Below are positions 41,807-50,216 of a stretch of DNA of 64,000 nucleotides, in pieces. Numbering within the stretch: position 1 is the first letter of the stretch; every line of letters begins with the position of its first letter. The notes under the pieces are model-generated. The model was not told the DNA's origin. It did not search any database and worked only from the letters and a program-made list of their open reading frames with translations. Both the position numbers and the translations under genes were made by a program. Origin of the DNA: Azospirillum sp. OGB3 (GTDB taxonomy: Bacteria > Pseudomonadota > Alphaproteobacteria > Azospirillales > Azospirillaceae); the NCBI RefSeq assembly GCF_014192915.1, contig NZ_JACHYN010000005.1, positions 186,001 through 250,000 on the forward strand. Direction: 5' to 3'.

Positions 41807-42820
41807 TCAGGCGACCAGGAAGCCGGCGCCGACCGGGTCGTTGCGGTCGATGACCCAGCGGGCGGTGCCGAGGATGCTGGCCGTGCCCTTGACGGTCGGG
41901 CGCACGGCGCGCACGCCGTTCAGGCGGGTCTCGCCGAGCAGGCTGCCCTCGAAGGTGCCGGTGCCGAGCAGGCCTTCGGAACGGATGGTATCGCCGATCG
42001 CCATCTTCCCGCGCGCCTCGAACATCGCCATCATCGCGCTGGTGCCGGTGCCGCCCGGCGAGCGGTCGAGCTGGCCGGCGCTGAAGACGTGGACGTTCTT
42101 GTAGAAGGCGCCCTCGATGGTCGGCTCGTGCCAGAAGGTCACGAAGTTGAAGTTGTTGATGTGCGCCGACGCCGGGTGCTGGATCGCCACCTTCTGGCGG
42201 AGCTGCTCGCGCGCCAGGATGCCGTAATGCGACAGGGCGGTGCCGTTCTCCGGCCCGATGCGCAGCGACGTGCCGGTCAGGTCGATGATGCCGAAGTAGT
42301 TGCCGCCCCACACGATGTCGGCCTTCAGCGGGCCGATCTCCGGCAGCTCGAACTCCACGTCCTGCGCGGCGACGTAAGCCGGGACGTTCTCGAACTTGGT
42401 CCACAGCACCCGGTCGCCCTCATGGGCCACCTCGGCGACGACGAGGCCGGCGGTGGTCTCGAAGCGGATGGTGGTGCGCCCGTTCTCGCCGCGGCGGACG
42501 AGGCCGTTGGCGACCATCGCCATGGCGACGGCGATCGTGCCGTGGCCGCACATGTGCGAGTACTGGGTGCCGTCGATGTAGATCAGGCCGGCGTCGTAGT
42601 CCGGGCCGGACGGCGGGGTCAGGAAGACGCCGAACATGTCCTTGTGGCCGCGCGGCTCGCGCATCAGGGCTTCGCGCAGCCAGTCGTAATGGGTCTCCAG
42701 GAACTGGCGCTTCTCCAGGATGCTGGAACCGGCCGGATAGGGGATGCCGCTGTGGATGATGCAGAGCGGCTCGCCCTCGGTGTGGGTGTACAGGACATCG
42801 AATGCGTCTTGCATGCGCAT
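41807..42820 (-). CDS. Proline racemase-family protein with Cys...Gly active-site pair
   Basis: Protein of 337 residues. The first catalytic motif is intact (SHMCGHGTIAVAM, C91). The second, normally DRSP-C-GTGTSA, reads DRSPGGTGTSA, so residue 256 is Gly. Known classes use Cys-Cys (proline racemase, 4-hydroxyproline epimerase), Ser-Cys, or Cys-Thr (trans-3-hydroxyproline dehydratase). A Cys-Gly pair cannot do the usual two-base racemisation; a one-base dehydratase or other elimination is more plausible. It lies 68 bases after a four-gene ABC operon of the polyamine/opine type, so its substrate is presumably imported by that system, perhaps a proline or hydroxyproline derivative. Confidence 0.85.
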   Translation of the reverse strand: MRMQDAFDVLYTHTEGEPLCIIHSGIPYPAGSSILEKRQFLETHYDWLREALMREPRGHKDMFGVFLTPPSGPDYDAGLIYIDGTQYSHMCGHGTIAVAMAMVANGLVRRGENGRTTIRFETTAGLVVAEVAHEGDRVLWTKFENVPAYVAAQDVEFELPEIGPLKADIVWGGNYFGIIDLTGTSLRIGPENGTALSHYGILAREQLRQKVAIQHPASAHINNFNFVTFWHEPTIEGAFYKNVHVFSAGQLDRSPGGTGTSAMMAMFEARGKMAIGDTIRSEGLLGTGTFEGSLLGETRLNGVRAVRPTVKGTASILGTARWVIDRNDPVGAGFLVA

Positions 42821-42888
42821 GGAAGGACCCTTTCGTGGATCGGATTCAGTGTTGGATCGGGGGATGAAGCGGGGGGTGTCGGGACCGG

Positions 42889-43677
42889 TCAGCGCCGGTC
42901 CGACAGAAGGTGCAGCCCGACGGTGAGGTCGAGGATGATGATCGCCAGAGCCGCCACGCCGATGGTGATGGAGGACACCGCGGCGATGACCGGGTCGATC
43001 GTGTACTGGACGTAGTTGAAGAGCTTGACCGGGATGGTCGTCATCTCCGCTGTGGTGTTGAAGATGCTCAGCTCGACGTTGATCCAGGAGGAGATGAAGG
43101 CGAAGATCGCGCCGCTCGCCAAGCCGCTGCGGATCTGCGGCAGCGTGACGAGGAAGAAGGTCTCCATCGGGCGGGCGCCCAGGTCGGCGGAGGCCTCCTC
43201 CAGCGCCCGCTGCTCCGGCGTCAGCTGCGGCAGGACGGAGCGCAGGACGAAGGGCATGATGATGACGATGTGCCCGACCAGCAGCGCCGTGAAGCTGCGC
43301 ATCAGGCCCAGCGCCGCGCAGTATTGCAGCAGGGCGGCGCCCAGCACGACGTGCGGCAGGACCAGCGGCGACATCAGCAGCGACAGGAGGAACTTCTTGC
43401 CCGGAAACTCGCAGCGGGCGATGGCCAGCGCCGCCGGAACGCCGAGCAGCAGGGCCACCGCCGTGGCGACCAGGGCCAGCAGGGTGCTGGTGCCGAAGGC
43501 CGCCAGATAGGAGGTGTCGCCGAGCATCCGCCCGTACCAGTCGAGGGTCAGTCCCTGCGGCGGAAAGGCGAGGTAGCTGGTGGCGGTGAAGGAGGAACCG
43601 ACGATGACCAGGAGCGGCAGGATCAGGTAGGCCATGACCGACCAGGACACCACCCGCAGAAGAAGCCGGGCGATCAT
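42889..43677 (-). CDS. ABC transporter permease, spermidine/putrescine (PotC-like) type
   Basis: Protein of 262 residues starting MIARLLLRVVSWSVMAYLIL with six spans and the cytoplasmic loop EEASADLGARPMETFFLVTL. It forms the PotC half of the permease; the start overlaps the PotB-like stop (ATGA). Members of this subgroup also import opines, betaines and amino-acid derivatives, and the adjacent racemase-family gene supports such a substrate. Confidence 0.9.
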   Translation of the reverse strand: MIARLLLRVVSWSVMAYLILPLLVIVGSSFTATSYLAFPPQGLTLDWYGRMLGDTSYLAAFGTSTLLALVATAVALLLGVPAALAIARCEFPGKKFLLSLLMSPLVLPHVVLGAALLQYCAALGLMRSFTALLVGHIVIIMPFVLRSVLPQLTPEQRALEEASADLGARPMETFFLVTLPQIRSGLASGAIFAFISSWINVELSIFNTTAEMTTIPVKLFNYVQYTIDPVIAAVSSITIGVAALAIIILDLTVGLHLLSDRR

Positions 43678-44537
43678 TGGGCTTTCCTCCCCGTTGCGCT
43701 GGCCCCGGCGTTGCCGATCCAGCCGGCCAGACCGACCAGGACCAGCGTCATGACCAGCAGCGTCATGCTGAGCGCGCCGCCGTAGTTCACGTCGAAGACC
43801 GTGCTGTACTGCTGGAAGATCAGCATGGGGAAGACCGTGATCTTGCCGCCGCTCAGCAGGGCCGGCGTGACGTAGGCGCTGACCGCCAGGGTGAAGACCA
43901 TGACGATCCCCGACATCAGCCCCGGCAGGCAGAGCGGGAAGGTGACCGTCCGGAAGGTGTCGAAGGGCGTGGCGCCGAGGTCGGAGGAGGCGTCCTCCAG
44001 CGCCGGGTCCACCGCGGCCAGCGCGTTGCCGACGGCCAGCACGATGAAGGGCAGCAGGATGTAGACCAGCCCGATCACGATGCCCAGCTCGGTGCCGAGG
44101 AAGCGCATCGGGCGGTCCAGGATGCCGACCCCGACCAGCGCGTCGTTGACGAGGCCGTTGCGTCCCAGCAGCACCATCCAGCCGAAGGAGCGGACGATGT
44201 TGCTGGTAAACAGCGGCAGGACCAGCAGGATGACGCAGGTCCGCCGCAGCGCCGGCGACTTGACCACCCGCACCAGATAATAGGCCAGCGGGTAGCCGAG
44301 CAGCGCGCAGGCCACCGTGGTCAGCCCGGCGATGCGGAAGGTCGCCGCCAGCACGTCCCAGTGATACTGGTCGAACAGCACCCGCGCGTAGTTGCCCAGC
44401 GACGGCACGCCGCCCGCCATCAGGCTGGACGACACGACCACGATCATCGGAACGGCGAAGAAGGCGGCGAAGAAGGCGACCGGGGCCGCCAGCAGGGGCA
44501 AGGCTCGGTTCATGGCGGCGCTCATGGTCGTGCTCAT
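43674..44537 (-). CDS. ABC transporter permease, spermidine/putrescine (PotB-like) type
   Basis: Protein of 287 residues starting MSTTMSAAMNRALPLLAAPV. Six spans, with the EAA loop LEDASSDLGATPFDTFRTVT. It overlaps the ATPase stop and the next permease start by four bases each, so all three are translationally coupled and made in fixed ratio. The RSFGWMVLLGRNGLVNDAL segment is typical of PotB relatives. Confidence 0.9.
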   Translation of the reverse strand: MSTTMSAAMNRALPLLAAPVAFFAAFFAVPMIVVVSSSLMAGGVPSLGNYARVLFDQYHWDVLAATFRIAGLTTVACALLGYPLAYYLVRVVKSPALRRTCVILLVLPLFTSNIVRSFGWMVLLGRNGLVNDALVGVGILDRPMRFLGTELGIVIGLVYILLPFIVLAVGNALAAVDPALEDASSDLGATPFDTFRTVTFPLCLPGLMSGIVMVFTLAVSAYVTPALLSGGKITVFPMLIFQQYSTVFDVNYGGALSMTLLVMTLVLVGLAGWIGNAGASATGRKAQ

Positions 44538-45616
44538 GGTCCGGACCGGTGCGAAGCCGGTTCGGCGACGATGTGGACGTGCCCCGGACGGAAGCCGACG
44601 AAGACCGGCGCCCCCGGTTTCAGCCCCTCCCCCGCCATGCCCAGCCGGCGGCTGGCCAGCAGATGCTCGCCGACGCGCACCGTCACGACGGTCTGCCCGC
44701 CGGTGTCGATGACGTCCTCGACGAAGCCCTGGTCGGTGATCAGGCCCGGCGCCTCCGGCTGGTTCAGCAGCTCGACATGCTCGGGCCGCAGCACCGCGGT
44801 GTAGCGCTGCCGGGTGTCGGCGCCGAGATGGGGCAGCAGCGCCGACCCCACCGCCAGCCGCACCCCGGCGTTGCCCTCCGCCGTACCCGGCAGCAGGTTG
44901 GCCTCGCCGATGAAGTCGGCGACGAAGCGGCTGGCCGGGCGGGTGTAGATGGCCCGACCGTCACCGACCTGCTCAATCACGCCGCGGTTCATGACGACGA
45001 TGCGGTTCGCCATGCTCATCGCCTCCTCCTGGTCGTGGGTCACGAACACGAAGGCGATGCCGAGCTTCTCCTGGAGGTGCTTCAGCTCGATCTGCATCCG
45101 CTTGCGCAGCTTCAGGTCGAGCGCGCTCAGCGGCTCGTCGAGCAGGAGGAGCTTCGGGCGGTTGACGAAGGCCCGCGCCAGGGCGACGCGCTGCTGCTGG
45201 CCGCCCGACAGCTCCCGCGGGTAGCGCCCCGCCGCGGAGTCCAGCCCGACCAGCTCCAGCGCCTCGCGGGCGCGCTCCAGCGCCTCGCCCCGCGCCACCC
45301 CGTGACGGCGCGGCCCGTAGGCCACGTTGTCGAGGATGCTCAGGTGCGGGAACAGGGCGTAGTGCTGGAACACCGTGTTCAGCGGGCGCCGGTGCGGCGG
45401 CAACCGCGTCACATCCTCCCCGCCGATCCGGATGGTCCCGGAATCGGGGGAGAGGAAGCCGGCGATGCAGCGCAGCAGGGTCGTCTTGCCGCAGCCGCTC
45501 GGCCCCAGCAGGGCGACGAACTCGCCATGGGCCACGTCCAGCGACACGTCCCTCAGCGCATGGTATGTGCCGAAATGCTTGTCGATGGCGCGAATGGAGA
45601 GCAGAGCGTCGGACAT
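44534..45616 (-). CDS. ABC transporter ATP-binding protein (PotA-like)
   Basis: Protein of 360 residues. ATG 45616 (MSDALLSIRAIDKHFGTYHA) is preferred over one ten codons upstream because GGGGAG precedes it. Walker A GPSGCGKTT, signature LSGGQQQR, Walker B LLLLDEP and THDQEEAM are complete. The C-terminal 110 residues form a TOBE domain (YTAVLRPEHVELL ... FVGFRPGHVHIV), as in PotA/FbpC. Starts 26 bases after the binding-protein stop. Confidence 0.93.
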   Translation of the reverse strand: MSDALLSIRAIDKHFGTYHALRDVSLDVAHGEFVALLGPSGCGKTTLLRCIAGFLSPDSGTIRIGGEDVTRLPPHRRPLNTVFQHYALFPHLSILDNVAYGPRRHGVARGEALERAREALELVGLDSAAGRYPRELSGGQQQRVALARAFVNRPKLLLLDEPLSALDLKLRKRMQIELKHLQEKLGIAFVFVTHDQEEAMSMANRIVVMNRGVIEQVGDGRAIYTRPASRFVADFIGEANLLPGTAEGNAGVRLAVGSALLPHLGADTRQRYTAVLRPEHVELLNQPEAPGLITDQGFVEDVIDTGGQTVVTVRVGEHLLASRRLGMAGEGLKPGAPVFVGFRPGHVHIVAEPASHRSGP

Positions 45617-45642
45617 GGAAGGACTCCCCGGCTGGCTGCGGT

Positions 45643-46713
45643 TCACTGGCGGGCGAGTTCGCGGTTCCAGGCGTCGGTGATCGCCGCGCGGTCCCGGTTG
45701 ATGTCCGCCCAGTTGAAGAGCTGGAGGTTCTTGACCGACCCGCCGACACCCCAGGGCAGCTTGCGCTCGACGTCCGGCGACACCGACACGTTCTGCACCG
45801 CCGGACCGAGATAGAGCTTCTCCGCCAGACAGGCCGACGCTTCCGGGGTCAGGGCGGTGTCGATGAAGCGCTGGGCGTCGGCTTTGTGCGGGGCATTCTT
45901 GACCAGATGCAGGCGGGCGTCGGTGGCCCAGACGCCTTCCTTCGGGACGGCGAAGCCGATGGGCAGGCCCTTGTCGGCCAGATCCCAGGCGCCGACGTTG
46001 AAATGCGCGCCGATGATCGCCTCGCCGCTCTGGTAGGCGTTGCTGGCCGCCCCCGAGCTGTCGAAGTAGAGCGCGGTTTTCAGCGTCTTCAGCTTTTCGA
46101 AGGTCTTGGACAGGTCACCCGGCGGGTTGCCCCACATGCGGTTCAGGAACATGACGAACGGCACGCCGGAGGAGTTGGCCGGCGACGGGATCGTCACCGT
46201 GTCCGCGAATTCCGGCTTCCACAGGTCGTTCCACGAGGTCGGCGGGGTCTTGATCTCCTTGGTGTTGTAGGTCAGGCCGAGCGAGTAGTAGCCGGACCCC
46301 ACGGCGAAGATCGACCCGTCCGCCTTGTAGATCGCCTCCGGCAACGCCTTCGCCAGGTTCGGCACGCCCGTCGGGTCGATGGCGTCCAGCACGCCCGCCG
46401 CCTGCGCCATCTCGCTGATGCCGCCGTCCATGTAGGCGACGTCGAGCGTCGGCGCGTCCTTCTGCTGCTGCAGCTTGGCGAAGGTCACGGTCGAGGTGCC
46501 GATCTCCGGCACGACGCGGACGCCGGTCGCCTTGGTGAAGGGCTCCGCGACACAGGTGCGGAAGGCCTCGCCCCAGTTGCCGCCGTACCAGGCGACGCGG
46601 ATTTCGCCCTGGGCCGCGGCCGGCAGGGCGTAAAGGGAGACCCCGGCCGCCAGGACGGCGGACAGGGCGGAGAGGCGGGCGGTGGTGCGGGTGGCGGCGC
46701 GCGGATGGGTCAT
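45643..46713 (-). CDS. ABC transporter substrate-binding protein, PotD/extracellular family 1
   Basis: Protein of 356 residues starting MTHPRAATRTTARLSALSAV (GAAGGAACCGGTC before the ATG); the signal peptide is cleaved near AAA|QGEIRVAWYGG. IRVAWYGGNWGEAFRTCVAE, LDVAYMDGGISEMAQAAGVL and SWNDLWKPEF are typical of periplasmic proteins for spermidine/putrescine and opine-type importers. First gene of the operon and divergent from a GlxA-type AraC regulator, which probably controls it. Ligand unknown. Confidence 0.9.
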   Translation of the reverse strand: MTHPRAATRTTARLSALSAVLAAGVSLYALPAAAQGEIRVAWYGGNWGEAFRTCVAEPFTKATGVRVVPEIGTSTVTFAKLQQQKDAPTLDVAYMDGGISEMAQAAGVLDAIDPTGVPNLAKALPEAIYKADGSIFAVGSGYYSLGLTYNTKEIKTPPTSWNDLWKPEFADTVTIPSPANSSGVPFVMFLNRMWGNPPGDLSKTFEKLKTLKTALYFDSSGAASNAYQSGEAIIGAHFNVGAWDLADKGLPIGFAVPKEGVWATDARLHLVKNAPHKADAQRFIDTALTPEASACLAEKLYLGPAVQNVSVSPDVERKLPWGVGGSVKNLQLFNWADINRDRAAITDAWNRELARQ

Positions 46714-46832
46714 GACCGGTTCCTTCGTGGTGTCGGTCCAGCGGGCGTCAGAGCCATGGTTCGTTCGAAAGCTAGTTGCTCCTGCGTATTTTCCGATAGA
46801 AGAATGCTGCCGAATCCTTGAATAATTCCGAC

Positions 46833-47873
46833 ATGCCGACGCCCAGACCCGACATGCCCGACGCCCCGGACCGCGATGCTTCATCGTCGACCGATCCCCG
46901 GTTGCGCATCGGTTTCGTGCTTCTCGACCAGTTCACGCTGACGGCTTTTTCCGGCCTGATCGACGCGGTACGGCTCGCCGCCGATCCTGGAGGGCGCAGC
47001 CGTCAAATCGACGCAAGCTGGACGGTGATGAGCGTCGGCGGGCAGCCGCGCCGATCGAGTTGCGGCGTGCTGGTGACGCCCAACAGCGATCTGCTCGCCC
47101 CGGCGCCCTTCGATTACGTCGCGGTGTGTGGCGGCAACGATTACCGGAACGAGGTGCCGGGGCCGGTGACCGCCTATCTGCGCGCGGTGGCGGCGCAGCG
47201 GGTGCGGCTTCTCGGCATCTGCACGGGCACCTTCGCCATCGCGCGCGCCGGCCTCGTCGGGACGCGCCGCGTCTGCGTCCATTGGAACGTGCTGGACACC
47301 TTCCGCGAGCGTTTCCCGACCGCCAACGCCTCGGTGGACCATCTGTTCATCGACGAGGGTGACCTGATCACCTGCGCCGGATCGACGGCGGCCATCGACC
47401 TCGGCCTCTACCTCGTCGGGCGGCATTGCGGCGGGCAGAAGGCGCGGCAGGCCGTCCGCCACATGATGCTCCAGGACATCCGCCCCGGCGCGCTGCCGCA
47501 GGCGCATTTCTACGCGAACCTCGACGGCGTGACCGACGGCCGCGTCCGACAGGCAACGCATTTCATTGAACAGCGGCTGGACTCCCCGCCCTCCGTCGAG
47601 GCCATCGCCCGCTACGTCGGGGTCAGCGCCCGGCAGCTCGAGCGCTCCTTCCAGGCGGCGCTGGGGATCTCGCCGTCGGCCTTCCAGCGCCGGCTGCGGC
47701 TGGATTACGGCCGCTGGCTGCTGGAACACACGCGCCGGACGATCACCGAAATCGCCTTCGACTGCGGCTTCGCCGACGCCGCCCATTTCTCGCGCGACTT
47801 CAAGACCCAGTTCGGCGAGATGCCCAGCCGGGCGCGCAAGGGCAAGCGTGAGGACGCCACCCAGGCACCGTGA
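46833..47873 (+). CDS. GlxA-family AraC-type transcriptional regulator (DJ-1/PfpI + HTH)
   Basis: Protein of 346 residues from ATG 46833 (MPTPRPDMPDAPDRDA); a TTG five codons upstream is in frame and no ribosome site decides. The N-terminal DJ-1/PfpI-like domain (RIGFVLLDQFTLTAFSGLID, YVAVCGGNDYR, LLGICTGTFAIARAGL with the nucleophile-elbow Cys) is joined to a two-helix-turn-helix AraC domain (ARYVGVSARQLERSFQAALG; EIAFDCGFADAAHFSRDFKT). Relatives regulate carnitine, choline, betaine or arginine catabolism. Divergent, 119 bases from the polyamine-type importer operon, which is its likely target. Confidence 0.9.
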   Translation: MPTPRPDMPDAPDRDASSSTDPRLRIGFVLLDQFTLTAFSGLIDAVRLAADPGGRSRQIDASWTVMSVGGQPRRSSCGVLVTPNSDLLAPAPFDYVAVCGGNDYRNEVPGPVTAYLRAVAAQRVRLLGICTGTFAIARAGLVGTRRVCVHWNVLDTFRERFPTANASVDHLFIDEGDLITCAGSTAAIDLGLYLVGRHCGGQKARQAVRHMMLQDIRPGALPQAHFYANLDGVTDGRVRQATHFIEQRLDSPPSVEAIARYVGVSARQLERSFQAALGISPSAFQRRLRLDYGRWLLEHTRRTITEIAFDCGFADAAHFSRDFKTQFGEMPSRARKGKREDATQAP

Positions 47874-47894
47874 CGGTTTCGCCCACGGGGACGC

Positions 47895-48542
47895 TTAAGC
47901 CGCCAGCCCGTGGTCGATGGCGATGCGGATCAGGGCGCGCGTGCTGTCGGCGCCCAGCTTGTCCTTGATCTGGGTGCAGGCGTTGGCGACGGTCTTCTGG
48001 CTGATGCCCAGCGCCTCTGCGATGGCCGCCGCGGTCAGGCCGCGGCCCACCAGCGCCAGAATTTCCCGCTCGCGCTGGGTCAGCACCGCCAGCGGGTCGT
48101 CGGTCGGGGCCAGCGCCATCAGCGCCAGCTCGCGCGCCAGCGCGTGGTCGAGATGGACGCGGCCCGCCAGCACGCAACGCACCGCCGTCACCAGCGTCTC
48201 CGGAGCGTCGTTCTTGGTGACGTAGCCCTTGGCCCCGGTCTTCAGCGCCCGCGCGGCGATGGCCGGGTCCTCGTGCATGCTGAAGATCAGCACCGGCACC
48301 GCCGGATTCTCCATCCGCATCACGCGCAGCACCTCCATCCCGCCCCCATCCCTTCCACCGGCGCCACCCGGCAGGTTGAGGTCGAGGATGACCACATCCG
48401 GCCGTTCCGAGCGCCACAACGCCAGCGCCGCCGCCACGTCGGCGGCCTCGACGACGCGGCCGAGCCTTGCTTCGGCGAGCAGGCTCTGACAGCCGGCGCG
48501 CACCACCGGATGGTCGTCCACCAGAAGGATGGTCGGGGTCAT
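47895..48542 (-). CDS. LuxR/NarL-family response regulator
   Basis: Protein of 215 residues starting MTPTILLVDDHPVVRAGCQS. Receiver acidic pair D9/D10, phosphoacceptor D54 (VVILDLNLPG) and the KN of YVTKND are present; a Gly-rich insertion (GGAGGRDGGG) follows D54. The C-terminal LuxR helix-turn-helix is LTQREREILALVGRGLTAAA then IAEALGISQKTVANA. It overlaps the partner kinase stop by four bases. Divergent neighbour is a PQQ-dependent alcohol dehydrogenase; in other bacteria such NarL-type pairs control exaA-like genes, so this is the likely target. Confidence 0.93.
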   Translation of the reverse strand: MTPTILLVDDHPVVRAGCQSLLAEARLGRVVEAADVAAALALWRSERPDVVILDLNLPGGAGGRDGGGMEVLRVMRMENPAVPVLIFSMHEDPAIAARALKTGAKGYVTKNDAPETLVTAVRCVLAGRVHLDHALARELALMALAPTDDPLAVLTQREREILALVGRGLTAAAIAEALGISQKTVANACTQIKDKLGADSTRALIRIAIDHGLAA

Positions 48543-49903
48543 GCAACGCGCTCCAGCCCGGCCGGGATGCAGGGGAGGCAGGCGGCCACACGGGTCCCCT
48601 GCCCGCCATCCGGTCCGATGGACAGCGTGCCGCCCAGCGCCCTCACCCGCTCCGCCATCCCGGCGATGCCCAATCCACCCTGCTCCGCCGCGCCTAGCTC
48701 CTCCCTGAACCCCGGCCCGTCGTCGATCACCACAACCTCCACCCGGTCGGACAAACGCCGCACCGTCACCGACACGTTGGTCGGCCGGGCGTGGCGGAGG
48801 GCGTTGACCAGCGATTCCTGCGCCAGCCGGAAGACCGTCAGGCGCAGCACCTCGTCCAGCCCGTCGATGCCGTCCGGCGTTCCGTCCTCGTCCACGTCCA
48901 GCGACCAGCGCACCTGCGGCTCCCGCCGCGCCCACTCGTCGATCAGCCCGGACAGCGCTTCGCCCAGCGGCAACTGGTCGAGCAGGGCCGGGCGCAGGCG
49001 GACCAGGATGCGCCGGCTCAACCGGTGCACGTCCACGGCCATGGACAGCACGGCGCGGGCGCGTCCGGCGATCTCCACCCGCTCGCTGATGGTGGCCTCC
49101 GGCTTCGGCTCCTCGCTCAGGCGCAGGATGCGCCCAGCGTCCACCTTGATCGCGAACAGCGCCGCCCCCAGCTCGTCGTGAATCTCGCGGGCGATGTCGC
49201 GGCGCTCGCGGTCCTGGACCTCGATCAGCCTTTGCCCGAGCCGGCGGTTCTCCCGACCGGCCGCGGCCAGTTCCTCGGCCAGAGCGGTGATGCCGGTGCC
49301 CAGCCGGGCCAGTTCCGGCACGCCGCCGCCGGTGAGGCCGTCCCGCGGTCCGGGTTCGTAAACGCCTTCGCGCAGGCGCCGCACCGCCGCCTCGATGCGG
49401 GCGAGCGGGGCGAGCGCCCGGCCCACCGCCATCCAGGCGCCGCCCAGCAGCAACAGCCCCGCCACCAGCATCGCCAGGGCGAGGTCCCGCATGTCCTCCC
49501 AGACCTCGGCCACCTCGTCCTGCGGTTCGGCGACCACGGTCAACAGGACGCGTCCATCGGCACCGGTCAGCGCATGGGCCTGCGGCGTCACGCCGATCAG
49601 GGCCACGAACCAGCCGGGAACGGCCCCATGGGCGGCATCCCCCTCGCCCAGGGAGTCGGGCGGCGCCTCGCCTGCGATGAAACGCAGGTGGCGCAGGCCC
49701 AGCCGGTCGAGCGCCACGACAGCGTCCGGACTTGGCCCCCGCCCGGCTTCCGCCCGCCCGACAGCGATGCCGAGATCGAGGGCGGAGGCCATTTCCGCGC
49801 GGACGGCGTCGCGCGCGTTGGCGATCATCACAGCCGCGCCGGCCACCGCCAGCAGCGCCAGGAACAGCCCGATCAGGGCCAGCATGCGAATTCGCAACGA
49901 CAT
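48539..49903 (-). CDS. Membrane sensor histidine kinase, HisKA_3 (NarX/LuxR-pair) type
   Basis: Protein of 454 residues starting MSLRIRMLALIGLFLALLAV, AAGGA ten bases upstream. Two membrane spans (about 5-27 and 140-160) enclose a short periplasmic sensor; a HAMP-like linker follows. Phosphoacceptor H242 in RRDIAREIHDELGAAL; ATPase motifs QESLVNALRHA, IDDGPGF and GGLGIAGMAERVRALGG. It signals to the coupled LuxR-type regulator. The opposed PQQ dehydrogenase gene 313 bases away suggests it senses alcohol oxidation status or a related cue. Confidence 0.92.
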   Translation of the reverse strand: MSLRIRMLALIGLFLALLAVAGAAVMIANARDAVRAEMASALDLGIAVGRAEAGRGPSPDAVVALDRLGLRHLRFIAGEAPPDSLGEGDAAHGAVPGWFVALIGVTPQAHALTGADGRVLLTVVAEPQDEVAEVWEDMRDLALAMLVAGLLLLGGAWMAVGRALAPLARIEAAVRRLREGVYEPGPRDGLTGGGVPELARLGTGITALAEELAAAGRENRRLGQRLIEVQDRERRDIAREIHDELGAALFAIKVDAGRILRLSEEPKPEATISERVEIAGRARAVLSMAVDVHRLSRRILVRLRPALLDQLPLGEALSGLIDEWARREPQVRWSLDVDEDGTPDGIDGLDEVLRLTVFRLAQESLVNALRHARPTNVSVTVRRLSDRVEVVVIDDGPGFREELGAAEQGGLGIAGMAERVRALGGTLSIGPDGGQGTRVAACLPCIPAGLERVA

Positions 49904-50216
49904 CGCCGTCTGATCCTTCCGATACGCTTATAGGACCATCGGCGGAATGTTAACCAAGCAACTGGTCTCCGCGCTATGCGTCCTTCGAACGAGACGCAAG
50001 CCGGCAGACGGGTCTCCTGCCGCGGCGGCAGGAATTTTTCCCGCCCCCTCCGGGACGTCGTCATACGCGCGTTGCAAGAACGTCGTCCCCGTATCGTCCA
50101 ATAGAACCGAAGAACCGCCAAGACGAACATTGGGGGCGCAAGACGCGGTGCCGGAACCGGGGCGGATCGGGCGGACGATCCGCCCCGGAAAAAACGGCCT
50201 TTCACGGGGGAAACGC
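49904..50216. other. Divergent regulatory region between kinase and PQQ dehydrogenase genes
   Basis: 313 bases with no gene. A perfect 9-bp inverted repeat GGCGGATCG / CGATCCGCC (50161-50169 with 50176-50184) lies 33 bases before the dehydrogenase ATG, and AC-rich less-GC sequence around 50050-50130 is the likely promoter zone. A frame opening near 49947 that would add 90 residues to the dehydrogenase is rejected because the signal peptide begins at 50217. Confidence 0.5.
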
